Assembly: GCF_001570765.1 (NCBI RefSeq)
Contig: NZ_BCSH01000028.1
Location: forward strand, 35,948 to 99,947
Reading direction: 5' to 3'
DNA length: 64,000 nt
Origin: Nocardiopsis listeri NBRC 13360
Lineage (GTDB): Bacteria; Actinomycetota; Actinomycetes; Streptosporangiales; Streptosporangiaceae
The notes beneath the pieces are model-generated. The model did no database searches. It was not told where the DNA came from and worked only from the letters and a program-made list of their open reading frames with translations. A program made the translations under genes and the position numbers. Below, in pieces: positions 49,222 to 58,800 of the stretch (positions within the stretch are counted from its first letter, which is position 1; each line of letters starts with the position of its first letter).

Positions 49222-49336
49222 GCGGTCATCGCGAAGTGGGTGTGAGAGGGACCCGCCACACGCTAGGGTTCGGGGCGGGACGACTTCCTCGTCGTCCCTG
49301 CACACCGAATCGGACGCGGGAAGCCGGGAAGTGTTG

Positions 49337-49762
49337 ATGAGCGAGCAGACCGAGGCCAAGCGGGAACTCCCACCCGAGGCCATGGGGAACGAGAAGTGGC
49401 ACGACACCACCGACGCGGTGTGGTTGCGCTCCTCCCTGTCGAACCCGGACTCCGAGGCGATCGTGGAGGTCGCCGAGTTCGACGACGGGTTCCGCGCCGT
49501 CCGTGACGGGAAGTCGCCGCAGAAGGGCACCCTGTTCTTCACCCCCGCCGAGTGGGAGGCCTTCGTGCTGGGGGCCCGCGATGGCGAATTCGACATCCCC
49601 GAGGAGTACCTCTCCGAGGAGGAGGCCGAGATCCAACGCGGGCACGGTCAGGTCGAGGCCACCTGGGTACCCTCCCCGTTGCTCACCCCCAAGGCGTTGG
49701 AGGAGTACCATCGCCGTCAGCGTGAGGAAGCCGCACAGGGGTCCACGAGCGAGAACGCCTGA
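49337..49762 (+). CDS. DUF397 domain protein
   Basis: A 141-residue protein. DUF397 core: WLRSSLSNPDSEAIVEVAEF, then VRDGKSPQKGTLFFTPAEWEAF, then VLGARDGEFD. DUF397 proteins usually pair with XRE regulators; none is adjacent here, and this one has an extra acidic C-terminal half (YLSEEEAEIQRGHGQVEATW). The ATG at 49337 has GGGAAG six bases upstream. Confidence 0.8.
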   Translation: MSEQTEAKRELPPEAMGNEKWHDTTDAVWLRSSLSNPDSEAIVEVAEFDDGFRAVRDGKSPQKGTLFFTPAEWEAFVLGARDGEFDIPEEYLSEEEAEIQRGHGQVEATWVPSPLLTPKALEEYHRRQREEAAQGSTSENA

Positions 49763-49853
49763 ACCCCGCAGACCCGGGCGCGAGGGCGTGCGCGAACCTC
49801 ACCGGCCCGCACGCCCCTGAACCCCCGCACCGTGGGTAGGTAAGGACCCGGTC

Positions 49854-50750
49854 ATGTCCCCTCAGATCGCACTTTTGGTCAACCCGGCCTCCGGTCGTCG
49901 TCGCTCCGCCGTTCTCGCGGTGCGGCTCAAGGAGGCCCTGCGCGCGGCCGGCGCCCACGTGCACGTCTACACGGGCCGCTCGGCCGCCGACAGCAGGCGT
50001 CTGGCCCGGCTGGCCGTCTCCGATCGTCCCGACGCGTTGGTGGCGGTGGGCGGGGACGGTCTGGTCCACCAGGCCCTGCAAGGGGTGGTGGGCAGTGATG
50101 TGCCACTGGCGGTGGTCCCCGCGGGCACCGGCAACGACATCGCCCGCGCCTTCGGTACCGCTCGCGCCTCCGCACGCGGGATGGCCCGGGCCATCCTGGC
50201 CGGACGCACCCGCCCCAGCGACGTGGTCCGCCTGACCCTGGCGGACGGGACACGGCGCTACTACCTGAGCGTCCTGGCCTGTGGTTTCGACGCCCGGGTC
50301 AACGAGCGGGTGAACAACTTCCGGTTCGGTGTGGGTCGCGTCGGCTACCTGTTCGGCATCATCGCCGAACTGCGCACCTTCCGTCCCATCGACTTCGAGA
50401 TCGACATCGACGGCCGTACCATCGCCGAACCCGGGATGCTCGTCGCGGTCGGCAACACCGACTCCTACGGCGGTGGCCTGAAGGTGTGCGCGGGGGCCGA
50501 ACCCGACGATGGACTACTCGACGTGGTCCTGATGCGCGAAGGGTCCAAGGGCCGTTTCGTCCGACAGTTCCCCCGGGTCTTCAACGGAAGCCACATGGAG
50601 TTGGACGAAGTGCGTCTCGTACGCGGGGCGAACGTCACCATTCGCGGTGACGCCGGGGTGGCCTACGCCGACGGTGAACGCATGGGCGCGCCGACACTGA
50701 AGTGCGAAGTGGTGCCGAAAGCGGTCGAGATGCTGGACCCGACCTCATAG
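49854..50750 (+). CDS. Diacylglycerol kinase family lipid kinase
   Basis: A 298-residue protein of the DagK/YegS type. The ATP-binding signature VAVGGDGLVHQALQGVVGSD and PAGTGNDIARAFG are present near residues 62-101. The C-terminal region (GLKVCAGAEPDDGLLDVVLM) matches the family. It phosphorylates a lipid head group, probably diacylglycerol, at the membrane. It is 13 bp upstream of helY, so the two are probably cotranscribed. The order tatC-dagK-helY is common in actinobacteria. Confidence 0.9.
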   Translation: MSPQIALLVNPASGRRRSAVLAVRLKEALRAAGAHVHVYTGRSAADSRRLARLAVSDRPDALVAVGGDGLVHQALQGVVGSDVPLAVVPAGTGNDIARAFGTARASARGMARAILAGRTRPSDVVRLTLADGTRRYYLSVLACGFDARVNERVNNFRFGVGRVGYLFGIIAELRTFRPIDFEIDIDGRTIAEPGMLVAVGNTDSYGGGLKVCAGAEPDDGLLDVVLMREGSKGRFVRQFPRVFNGSHMELDEVRLVRGANVTIRGDAGVAYADGERMGAPTLKCEVVPKAVEMLDPTS

Positions 50751-50762
50751 GCTGAGAGGCCT

Positions 50763-53609
50763 ATGAGTAGTCACGCTGAGCGGTACGCCGCCTTCCGTCG
50801 GCGGCAGGGCGCGTCCAGCGCCGCCATCGAGGCCTTCCAGGCTCTCTACGGCTTCGAGTTCGACCCCTTCCAGATCAAGGCCTGCAAGGCGCTGGAGAAC
50901 GGTCATGGGGTGCTGGTCGCCGCTCCCACCGGTTCGGGCAAGACCGTGGTCGGAGAGTACGCCGTGCACCGTGCCCTCACGGAGGGCACCAAGTGCTTCT
51001 ACACCACCCCCATCAAGGCCCTGTCCAACCAGAAGTACAACGACCTGGTCAAGCGCTACGGCAACGAGCAGGTCGGGTTGCTGACCGGGGACAACAGCGT
51101 CAACGGTGAGGCGCCGGTGGTGGTGATGACCACCGAGGTGCTGCGCAACATGCTGTACGAGTCCTCGTCCACCCTGGGCGGGCTCGCGTACGTGGTCATG
51201 GACGAGGTGCACTACCTCGCCGACCGCTTCCGCGGCGCGGTCTGGGAGGAGGTGATCATCCACCTGCCCGAGTCGGTGCGCATGGTCGCCCTGTCAGCCA
51301 CGGTCAGCAACGCCGAGGAGTTCGGTGAGTGGCTCCAGCAGGTGCGCGGCGACACGACCGTCATCGTCGACGAGAAGCGTCCCGTGCCGCTGTGGCAGCA
51401 CGTGATGGTGGGCAAGCGTCTGCACGACCTGTTCGTCGACACCGAGGTGGAGTCCACCGGCCCCGACGAGGACGAACGGGGCGGTGGTGGGCGTTCCAAG
51501 CGCAAGCGCGAACGCCGACGCTCCCAGCACGAGCGGCCTCGCGAGATCAAGGTGGGCGGGCAGACGCTGCACATCAACCCGTTCCTGAGCCGGGCCGCGG
51601 AGGACGACGCGCGCACCACCCAACTGGCCGACCGTCGCCGTCACCCGCAGTCGCGGGCTCGGGGCAACATCCGCCCGCGTACCCGGTTCGCGCCGCCCAG
51701 CAGGCCCATGATCATCGAGGAGTTGGACGCCGAGGGGCTGCTGCCGGCCATCGACTTCGTCTTCAGCCGTGCGGGCTGCGACGACGCCGTCCGGCAGTGT
51801 GTGGCCTCGGGGCTGGTCCTGACCACCCCCGAGGAGGCCGACCACATCCGCGAGTACGCCGAGTCGCGCTGCGCCGACATCCCGCGCGCCGACCTGACCG
51901 TGCTCGGATTCGAGAGTTGGTTGCGCGCGCTGGAATCGGGTGTGGCCGCCCACCACGCGGGCATGCTGCCCACCTTCAAGGAGATCGTCGAGCACCTGTT
52001 CTCCCAGGGCCTGATCCGCGCGGTGTTCGCCACCGAGACCCTGGCGTTGGGCATCAACATGCCCGCGCGCAGCGTGGTCATCGAAAAGCTCGACAAGTGG
52101 AACGGTGAGACGCACGCGATGCTCACCCCGGGTGAGTACACGCAGCTCACCGGGCGGGCCGGGCGTCGTGGCATCGACGTGGAGGGGCACGCGGTGGTCG
52201 TCTGGCAGGCCGGGACCGACCCCGAGACCATCGCGGGGCTGGCCGGCACGCGCACCTACCCGCTCAACTCGAGCTTCCAGCCCTCCTACAACATGGCGGT
52301 GAACCTGGTCGGGCAGGTGGGTCGCCAACGCAGCCGCAACATGCTGGAGGCCTCCTTCGCCCAGTTCCAGGCCGACCGTGCCGTGGTGGGTCTGGTCAAG
52401 AAGCTGCGCAAGCACGAGGAGGCCCTGGAGGGGTACGCCAAGGCCGCCGAATGCCATCTCGGTGACTTCATGGAGTACGCCTCGCTGCGTCGTGCGTTGA
52501 GCGACCGTGAGTCCATGTTGGCCAAGAACCGGTCCTCGCGCCGCCGTGAGGAGGCCCTGGAGAGCCTGGAGATGCTCCGGCCCGGTGACATCATCCGCAT
52601 CCCCTCGGGACGCTACTCCGGGCACGCCGTGGTGCTGGACCCCGGCCTGAAGCACGACCTTCCGGCGCCCCTGGTGCTGACCGTGGACAAACAGGTCAAG
52701 CGGATCAACTCCAGTGACTTCCCGATTCCGGTCAAGGCCTCCGGGCGCATGCGCATCCCCAAGTCGTTCTCCGCGCGCTCTCCGCGTTCACGCCAGGACC
52801 TGGCCTCCACCTTGCGCAACAAGCTCAAGGAACAGGGCACCGAACCCACCTATGATCGTGGCGGTGGCCGGGGTGATCAGGAGGACGCCGAGGTTGTTCG
52901 GTTGCGCGCGCGGTTGCGTGAACATCCCTGCCATGGGTGCGCGGAACGTGAGGACCACGCTCGGTGGGCCGAACGTTACATGCGCACCGAGAAGGACGCC
53001 GAGGCGCTGCGCCGGCGTGTGGCGGGGCGCTCGCACGTCATCTCCCGCACCTTCGACCGGGTGTGCGGGGTACTGGAGGACCTGGATTACCTGTCCGGCG
53101 ACGAGATCTCCGACGACGGGGGTCGGCTGGCCAAGATCTACTCCGACCTGGACCTGCTGGTGGCCGAGTGCCTGCGTCGCGGGGTGTGGGACGACCTGAA
53201 CCCGGAGGAGTTGGCAGCCTGCGCCGCCTCCCTGGTCTATGAGGCACGCCGCAACGACGACCCCTACCCGCGTCTGCCCGAGGGGCGGGTGGAGGAGACC
53301 CTGGACGAGATGCTGCGGCTGTGGGGCGACCTCAACGAGGTGGAGTCCCGACACCGGGTGTCGTTCCTGCGCCGGCCCGACCTGGGTTTCGTGTGGACCG
53401 CCCACCGGTGGGCTCGTGGGGACCGACTCGACGCCATCCTGCGTGGGTCCGACATGACGGCGGGCGACTTCGTGCGCACCGCCAAGATGCTGGTGGACAT
53501 GCTCGGACAGATCTCCGCCGCCTCCGGTGACCCCGCGTTGCGCTCCAACGCGCGCAAGGCCACCGACCTGGTTCGGCGCGGAGTGGTGGCCTACTCTTCG
53601 CTCAACTGA
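50763..53609 (+). CDS. helY: HelY-type DEAD/DEAH-box RNA helicase (Ski2/Mtr4-like)
   Basis: A 948-residue superfamily 2 helicase. Motifs are AAPTGSGKT (I) near residue 60, TTPIKALSNQK (Ia), MDEVHYL (II), LSATVSNAEE (III), VFATETLALGINMPARSVVI (V) and QLTGRAGRRG (VI). The C-terminal extension resembles the Ski2/Mtr4 group, with an arch-like insertion and a DSHCT-type domain. The basic segment GGGRSKRKRERRRSQHERPR lies near residue 240. It presumably unwinds RNA during processing or decay. The ATG start is 13 bp after the lipid kinase gene. Confidence 0.93.
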   Translation: MSSHAERYAAFRRRQGASSAAIEAFQALYGFEFDPFQIKACKALENGHGVLVAAPTGSGKTVVGEYAVHRALTEGTKCFYTTPIKALSNQKYNDLVKRYGNEQVGLLTGDNSVNGEAPVVVMTTEVLRNMLYESSSTLGGLAYVVMDEVHYLADRFRGAVWEEVIIHLPESVRMVALSATVSNAEEFGEWLQQVRGDTTVIVDEKRPVPLWQHVMVGKRLHDLFVDTEVESTGPDEDERGGGGRSKRKRERRRSQHERPREIKVGGQTLHINPFLSRAAEDDARTTQLADRRRHPQSRARGNIRPRTRFAPPSRPMIIEELDAEGLLPAIDFVFSRAGCDDAVRQCVASGLVLTTPEEADHIREYAESRCADIPRADLTVLGFESWLRALESGVAAHHAGMLPTFKEIVEHLFSQGLIRAVFATETLALGINMPARSVVIEKLDKWNGETHAMLTPGEYTQLTGRAGRRGIDVEGHAVVVWQAGTDPETIAGLAGTRTYPLNSSFQPSYNMAVNLVGQVGRQRSRNMLEASFAQFQADRAVVGLVKKLRKHEEALEGYAKAAECHLGDFMEYASLRRALSDRESMLAKNRSSRRREEALESLEMLRPGDIIRIPSGRYSGHAVVLDPGLKHDLPAPLVLTVDKQVKRINSSDFPIPVKASGRMRIPKSFSARSPRSRQDLASTLRNKLKEQGTEPTYDRGGGRGDQEDAEVVRLRARLREHPCHGCAEREDHARWAERYMRTEKDAEALRRRVAGRSHVISRTFDRVCGVLEDLDYLSGDEISDDGGRLAKIYSDLDLLVAECLRRGVWDDLNPEELAACAASLVYEARRNDDPYPRLPEGRVEETLDEMLRLWGDLNEVESRHRVSFLRRPDLGFVWTAHRWARGDRLDAILRGSDMTAGDFVRTAKMLVDMLGQISAASGDPALRSNARKATDLVRRGVVAYSSLN

Positions 53610-53631
53610 TGGAGGGGGCGCGACGACCGCC

Positions 53632-53663
53632 ATGGCCGGGCTCCCGACGGGGAGCCCGGCCAT
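53632..53663 (+). terminator. Terminator after helY
   Basis: A 14-bp perfect stem pairs 53632-53645 with 53650-53663 around a GACG loop. No U-tract follows. Confidence 0.75.
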
Positions 53664-53826
53664 ACCGGCTGAAGAAGCGGAACATCGTTCACGAACCGGA
53701 TGTTGGTGCTCGTAGTGGTGCCCCGGTGGACGAAGCGGTGCACAGGGGGCGTCATCATGGGAGAGGCACGGGACCCCGCCAGGGGCCTGTAGTTTTCGCG
53801 AGAGACCCTGAAACGAGGCTTGAGCT

Positions 53827-54231
53827 GTGCTGCGCACCCTCATGAACGGCAAGATCCACCGGGCCACGGTCACCCAGGCCGACCTGCACTACGTGGGTTC
53901 GGTCACCATCGACGCCGACCTGATGGAGGCCGCCGACATCGTCGACGGTGAGCAGGTGCACATCGTCGACATCGACAACGGCAACCGTCTGGTCACCTAC
54001 GCCCTGGTGGGCGAGCGCGGCAGCGGCGTGATCGGGATCAACGGCGCGGCCGCCCACCTGGTGAACCCGGGCGACCTCGTCATCATCATCGGCTACGCCC
54101 AGGTCGACGAAAGGGAGCGCGCCGACCACGTCCAGCACATCGTGCACGTGGACGGCGACAACAAGATCGTCGCGCTGGGCAACGACCCGGCCGAGCCGGT
54201 CCCTGGTAGCGACCAGGTCGCCGGTCGCTGA
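53827..54231 (+). CDS. panD: Aspartate 1-decarboxylase PanD
   Basis: A 134-residue pyruvoyl enzyme making beta-alanine for pantothenate and CoA. The self-cleavage site is HYVGS (Gly24-Ser25), and catalytic residues are found in KIHRATVT and [18 protein letters not shown]. It is a homotetramer. The GTG start gives the family N-terminus [13 protein letters not shown]. It lies after the helY terminator and is likely its own unit. Confidence 0.95.
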   Translation: MLRTLMNGKIHRATVTQADLHYVGSVTIDADLMEAADIVDGEQVHIVDIDNGNRLVTYALVGERGSGVIGINGAAAHLVNPGDLVIIIGYAQVDERERADHVQHIVHVDGDNKIVALGNDPAEPVPGSDQVAGR

Positions 54232-54327
54232 CCTCCGAACGCCCGTGCCCGACACGGGCGTTCCGTTTACGCGCAAGCCCCTCGGCATGGCCGATTCCGG
54301 CCGGATCGGTGTGTCCCGGTCTCGGGT

Positions 54328-54594
54328 ATGCCCTGTGGCGGCATGGATGAGCGGGACGAGGATCGGCGCCGGGTCGCCGAACACATCGAGTGGCAGAAGC
54401 AGGGCGCGTGGGTCGTCGTTTGGGGCGTCTACACTCGCCGCTTCTGGGCGTTCGCGTGTTGGCCGGTCGTCCCGGAGTGCGGCGTGGTGATCGACGCCCA
54501 AGAGCCCGACCGCCTGTACGCGGAGATGCGCTACGTCGAACGCGAGCACGATTTCCTCCGCTGGCGCTACGGCCGCGCCCACCCGGTGCGGTGA
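54328..54594 (+). CDS. Hypothetical small protein
   Basis: An 88-residue Trp-rich protein (WQKQGAWVVVWGVYTRRFWA). It resembles short actinobacterial hypothetical proteins with a WGVYSRRYWAF block, but no family name can be given. The ATG at 54328 or 54343 could be the start; neither has a strong ribosome binding site. It ends 46 bp before the MFS gene. Confidence 0.55.
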   Translation: MPCGGMDERDEDRRRVAEHIEWQKQGAWVVVWGVYTRRFWAFACWPVVPECGVVIDAQEPDRLYAEMRYVEREHDFLRWRYGRAHPVR

Positions 54595-54640
54595 GGGTTA
54601 CGATTCGTCCATTAACGGGATGAACCGGGGAGTCGGCCAC

Positions 54641-55894
54641 GTGTCCACGGAAACCACTCGAGGGGCGCCGGAGCGCGCCCGGATCCAACGGCGTACGGTC
54701 CTGGTCCTCATGGCGGCGCAGGTCGTCGGCGGCATCGGTATGGGTGCCATGCTCGCGGTGGGTGCGCTCATCGCTCTGGACCTGAGCGGCTCGGATGCCT
54801 GGTCCGGGATGGCGACGACCATGATCACCCTGGGCGCGGCCGTGTTCGCGTTGCCGTTGGCGGGTACCGCCGCTCGGCGGGGACGTCGCCCGGGGCTGAC
54901 GCTGGGTTGGCTGCTGGGTGCCCTGGGCGGGTTCGTGGTCATCGGTGCCACGGTATGGGGTGTGTTCCCGCTGTTCCTGGCGGGGATGGTGTTGGTCGGT
55001 GCGGGTACGGCCACCAACTTGCAGTCCCGGCACGCCGCCGCGGACCTGGCCACCGAACGTACGCGTGGCCGGGACCTGTCGGTCGTGGTGTGGGCGACCA
55101 CCGTGGGCGCGGTGGTGGGACCCAACCTCATCGGTCCGACCGGTGGTCTGGCCCGGATGCTGGGGCTGAGTGAACTCTTGGGCCCGGTGCTGCTCACCAC
55201 GGCGGGTTTCCTGGGCGGTGCCGCGCTCATCGCGGTGTTGTTGCGCCCCGACCCGTTGCGGATGGCCACCGCCGACCATTCCGTGAACGGTGTGAGGTCT
55301 TCCTCCCCGACCATGGTCGACGGAGTGCGGGCGATCGGTCGCGATCCCTCGGCGTTGTTGGCCGTGGTGGGGATCGTGGCGGGGCACGCCGTGATGGTCG
55401 GCGTCATGACGATGACCCCCGTCCACATGAGCCACCACGGGTCCGCGCTCACCGTCGTGGGACTCACGATCTCCCTGCACATCGCCGGCATGTACGCGCT
55501 CTCGCCGGTAGTGGGCTGGCTCTCCGACCGGCTCGGTCGGATCCCGGTGATGTTGGTGGGGCAGGGGGTACTGCTGGTATCCGCCGTGGTCTCGGGCACG
55601 GCCGGACACGACGAGGTCCAGGTGACCATCGGCCTGGTGCTGTTGGGGCTGGGTTGGTCGGGATCACTGGTGGCCGGCAGCGCGTTGCTGGCCGAGTCGC
55701 TCTCGGCGCAGATCCGCCCTGGGGCACAGGGCTTCAGCGATCTGGTGATGAACCTGGGCGGTGCGGGCGCCGGCGCCTTGTCCGGGGTGGTGTTGTCGGT
55801 GGCCGGTTTCGGTGGGCTCAACCTGTTCGCCGCATTGTTCACGCTTCCCGTCTTCGTCCTCGCGATCCGTGCGTGGGCGACCGGCCATGGGTGA
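54641..55894 (+). CDS. Major facilitator superfamily transporter
   Basis: A 417-residue transporter with about twelve membrane segments. It has a loop-2 signature-like segment (LAGTAARRGRRPGLTLGWLL) and a second half with GWLSDRLGRIPVML. The substrate is unknown, but the sequence fits drug or metabolite efflux. GTG 54641 follows GGGGAG with eight-base spacing; ATG 54620 is an alternative seven codons upstream. Confidence 0.85.
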   Translation: MSTETTRGAPERARIQRRTVLVLMAAQVVGGIGMGAMLAVGALIALDLSGSDAWSGMATTMITLGAAVFALPLAGTAARRGRRPGLTLGWLLGALGGFVVIGATVWGVFPLFLAGMVLVGAGTATNLQSRHAAADLATERTRGRDLSVVVWATTVGAVVGPNLIGPTGGLARMLGLSELLGPVLLTTAGFLGGAALIAVLLRPDPLRMATADHSVNGVRSSSPTMVDGVRAIGRDPSALLAVVGIVAGHAVMVGVMTMTPVHMSHHGSALTVVGLTISLHIAGMYALSPVVGWLSDRLGRIPVMLVGQGVLLVSAVVSGTAGHDEVQVTIGLVLLGLGWSGSLVAGSALLAESLSAQIRPGAQGFSDLVMNLGGAGAGALSGVVLSVAGFGGLNLFAALFTLPVFVLAIRAWATGHG

Positions 55895-56025
55895 GGTACC
55901 CGGACCTTTACCGGAAACACCCCGCGAACCTCCCCGTCCCGCGTCCGTACCCGGTTAATCTGCGGATTCGGGGCGCCCACCGTCGATGGGTGGGCCGACC
56001 TTCGTTGGACGAAGGGGTGTTCTCA

Positions 56026-56517
56026 GTGAGTGAGCGGGAGCCCGGGGACGGGCCGGGAGAGTGGCCGGAGCGGGATCCGGTGAACCACCGACCGCCGGAG
56101 GAATGGCGGCCGGGAGACCCGATGGAGCAGGGTGAGGGGTCACCGGGGGAGCCACCGCACCGACCACCGGGGTCCGGTACCCAACGGCCCGGCGACCCGG
56201 GTGAGCTGTCCCGGGGGCCCAGCGGCCCCGAGTGGGCCGGCCCCGAAGACGCCGGTTACGCCCCCGGTTACGGTGACTATCCCAGTACCCCGGTCGACTA
56301 CGGCGACGCCGGCGGTTACGTCCCCGGGACCGGACCGCCACCGGTCCGGCCGACGCCTTGGGGCAGGATCCTGGGAATCGGCTGCGGCGTGCTGCTCCTG
56401 TTGCTCCTGATCCTGGGCGGATGTGCGTCGGTGCTGCTCTTCAACGCGGCGGCCGACGTTTCGACGGCCCCCGCCCCGGAAGGTGTCGGCGCGGTGGAGA
56501 CCGACCCGTTCCCTTGA
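56026..56517 (+). CDS. Pro/Gly-rich membrane-anchored hypothetical protein
   Basis: A 163-residue protein. A Pro/Gly/Glu-rich, disordered N-terminus of about 105 residues (PEEWRPGDPMEQGEGSPGEP) precedes a single membrane helix (GILGIGCGVLLLLLLILGGC-like, residues ~112-135) and a short acidic tail. The GTG start at 56026 follows AAGGGG with eight-base spacing; GTG 56017 overlaps that site. The function is unknown. Confidence 0.6.
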   Translation: MSEREPGDGPGEWPERDPVNHRPPEEWRPGDPMEQGEGSPGEPPHRPPGSGTQRPGDPGELSRGPSGPEWAGPEDAGYAPGYGDYPSTPVDYGDAGGYVPGTGPPPVRPTPWGRILGIGCGVLLLLLLILGGCASVLLFNAAADVSTAPAPEGVGAVETDPFP

Positions 56518-56533
56518 GCGGGGAACGAGAAGC

Positions 56534-56563
56534 GCCCGTCCCCCCCCAAGGGCGGGGACGGGC
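56534..56563. terminator. Bidirectional terminator between convergent genes
   Basis: GCCCGTCCCC (56534-56543) pairs with GGGGACGGGC (56554-56563). It serves the Pro-rich protein gene and the leftward iron reductase gene. Confidence 0.7.
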
Positions 56564-56582
56564 CGCGGTCACGGAGATCCGG

Positions 56583-57443
56583 TCAGGGCGCCAGCGCGGG
56601 GTCGCGCAGCCACTCCGACAGGTCCTCCTTCCGTTCGCTGTCGCACTTGAGCGGACACGTCGTGCAGTAGCCGTGTTCGGGGTCGCCCTTGTAGTCGAAG
56701 CAGCAGGTACCCCGTACCGCCCAGGTGCCGCGTGGGTGGTCCGGGGCGAAGGGGAACAAGCGGGGTCGTTTGCGGGTGATGGCGCCGGCCTCGATCACCG
56801 CGTCGCCCAACCGGGTGGCCAGGTCCCAGGCCTGCTCTGCGTCCCGTCCCAGGTAGCGTGCCGGATTGAGCATGTAGAAGTGCAGGGTGTCCAGGACCCA
56901 GCCCCATAGGGTGCGTTTGCCCGCTCGGGAGTGCTCCCGTAGGGCGTCGATGAGCGGTTCGAGGGTGGCGAACAGTGCCTCGGCGGTCAGCCGCAGCTGT
57001 TCGTCCTCGTCACGGGCGACCACGGTGGCGGGATGGTCGGCGACAGGGTCGTCGGGCAGGACCACCACGCGGGTGTCGACCATGATCGGGGTGCGAAAAC
57101 GAGCCTCGGCGGTGTCCCACGGCAGACGGAACGTGTCCGGGTCGAGCAGGGGCGCGCGGCCGGTCAGGTACAGCGAGGAGGCCACCAGGAAGAGGGGCTC
57201 GCGCAGTGTGACCCGGAGGAAGTTGGTGGCGGCGGGCAGGCGGTGTCCGGGCCCGTGTTCGGTACGCAACTTGTCGAACAGCACGGGCAGCCAACCCTCG
57301 GTGGTCATCGACGTGACACTGTGGCACTGGGTGCCGTCGAAGGGCCGCCGCTGGAGGGTCTCGAAGTCGACGATCTCGGGCAGCGGGGCGAACTTGAGCC
57401 GCTTACTGGCGGCGCGGATCGCGTCGAGCGGATTTTGAGTCAC
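56583..57443 (-). CDS. FhuF-like siderophore-iron reductase
   Basis: A 286-residue protein. The C-terminus has the CC-x10-C-x2-C motif (CCFDYKGDPEHGYCTTCPLK) that binds a 2Fe-2S cluster in FhuF. The preceding regions match the IucA/IucC-related N-terminal domain of FhuF proteins (ASSLYLTGRAPLLDPDTFRL). It probably reduces ferric iron from siderophores in the cytoplasm. The GTG start at 57443 gives MTQNPLD. A putative iron box lies 97 bases upstream. Confidence 0.85.
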   Translation of the reverse strand: MTQNPLDAIRAASKRLKFAPLPEIVDFETLQRRPFDGTQCHSVTSMTTEGWLPVLFDKLRTEHGPGHRLPAATNFLRVTLREPLFLVASSLYLTGRAPLLDPDTFRLPWDTAEARFRTPIMVDTRVVVLPDDPVADHPATVVARDEDEQLRLTAEALFATLEPLIDALREHSRAGKRTLWGWVLDTLHFYMLNPARYLGRDAEQAWDLATRLGDAVIEAGAITRKRPRLFPFAPDHPRGTWAVRGTCCFDYKGDPEHGYCTTCPLKCDSERKEDLSEWLRDPALAP

Positions 57444-57539
57444 CGCGGAACCTGCCCTTCGTCGCAAGATGGAAGCCGAAGTCTTGTCCGGGGAAGCCGT
57501 GGTCGCAGCTACCACCGGGGCCGGGTACATCTGCGCCTA

Positions 57540-57558
57540 TGAAGTGAGGCTACCCTAA
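57540..57558 (-). promoter_or_regulatory. Putative IdeR/DmdR iron box
   Basis: The minus-strand 19-mer TTAGGGTAGCCTCACTTCA matches the actinobacterial consensus TTAGGTTAGGCTCACCTAA at 14-15 of 19 positions. It lies upstream of the FhuF-like gene, where iron repression is expected. Confidence 0.65.
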
Positions 57559-57666
57559 CGAAAGTCGCGGTAGCAATCCTCGGGGACCCGAGTTTGCCCA
57601 AAGGTGGGCCCAGAGTTCCCAGTTCAGGGGCCGGGTGGGCGGTCCCGCCCACCGGAGCGGACGGGA

Positions 57667-58410
57667 TCAGGCCGTGGGTGTCGGGTTGCGCTCGCGTCGA
57701 GACCGGCGGCGGTACTTGAGCCACCACTCCACGAAGAGCAGCGGCAGGACCCACGACAGGAAACCCGACGCCACGCCCACGTCCTGACCCAAGGCGTCGA
57801 AGTCCCCGCCGTGGACCGTTTCCAGACGCGGCGACATGATCACCATCAAGACGATGAGGAGTACGCGGTTGAACGCGATGCCGTAGATGAGGGCGAAGCT
57901 GCGCAGCATCCAATCGCGGTGTTCGGCGAAACGCCGTCGTCGGGCCATGACATAGCCCAGGAGCGTGAAGGCCGACCACAACAGCGCCCACACGGTGTTG
58001 CCGATCTGGGCGCTCCCGCCGGTGCCGCTGAACGGTGCGATGAGCAGCGCCGGAATCCCGACCAGTGGGATGCCCGACCAGACGTACACCCGTCCGCTCC
58101 AGCGGTGCACGGCCGGATGACGGGTGCGCAGCCATGGCCACACCTGGAGGACCACCAGCAGCGTCAGCAGCGCTCCACCGAAGATGTGGGTGAGGAGCAT
58201 CGGGAAGTACCAGGAGGGGCTCTCCGGTAGGGGAAGCCGTGAGTCGGCCGGGTCCAGGCTCAGGTAGGGCGGGACGGAGTAGAGCAGGAACGTGACGCTG
58301 AACAGGGCCAACGGCAGGATCCAGGGTCGGCGCCACCACGGAACGGGTGTCGTGGTCGGGTGTCGGCGGGGTGGTGTCGTGGCCGTGTGGGTCGATGGGG
58401 TGGGCGCCAT
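57667..58410 (-). CDS. DUF2306 membrane protein
   Basis: A 247-residue protein with about seven membrane segments. The pattern (HIFGGALLTLLVVLQVWPWL; HRWSGRVYVWSGIPL; HRDWMLRSFALIYG) is that of DUF2306, whose function is unknown. The His-rich loops recall heme- or quinone-binding proteins. The ATG start at 58410 is preceded by AAGGAGCCCC on the coding strand. It is divergent from the TetR gene and likely its target. Confidence 0.85.
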   Translation of the reverse strand: MAPTPSTHTATTPPRRHPTTTPVPWWRRPWILPLALFSVTFLLYSVPPYLSLDPADSRLPLPESPSWYFPMLLTHIFGGALLTLLVVLQVWPWLRTRHPAVHRWSGRVYVWSGIPLVGIPALLIAPFSGTGGSAQIGNTVWALLWSAFTLLGYVMARRRRFAEHRDWMLRSFALIYGIAFNRVLLIVLMVIMSPRLETVHGGDFDALGQDVGVASGFLSWVLPLLFVEWWLKYRRRSRRERNPTPTA

Positions 58411-58716
58411 CGTCGGGGCTCCTTCGGACGTTCGGTGGACGGTGGATCGGGTGTCGTGGTGTCGGCGTGCACGAGTCCGCGCACCGATTCCCACACGCGC
58501 GATCGGCTGTGTGGGGTCGGGCCAGTGGCGGGTTCGTCGAGGAAGGGGACATCGGGCCGTGGGATGAGGCCGGCCGTCGGATCCGGGTGCCGGAGCGCGC
58601 CCGAACGGCCTGTGCCGGCACGTCGAACCCGGCGTCCTCGGCGTCCCCGTGGTTCCTCCGCGGCCCCTTCGGCCCGGGACGGCGAGGAGTCCTGGGCTCA
58701 TGACGCGCACCCCCTG

Positions 58717-58760
58717 AACTGTGTATGCCGCATACTGATAAGTGTATTCAATACACAGTT
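58717..58760. promoter_or_regulatory. Palindrome array in the TetR/DUF2306 intergenic region
   Basis: Outer arms AACTGTGTAT (58717-58726) and ATACACAGTT (58751-58760) are perfect inverted repeats. Within them are GTATGC-C-GCATAC (58723-58735) and GTGTATT-C-AATACAC (58742-58756), both perfect. The AT content is much higher than the surroundings. It lies 40 bases before the TetR start and is a strong candidate operator. No other gene lies in the 390-bp gap. Confidence 0.7.
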
Positions 58761-58800
58761 CTAGGATGGTGTCAACGACGAACCCGACGACTGGTGGCCC

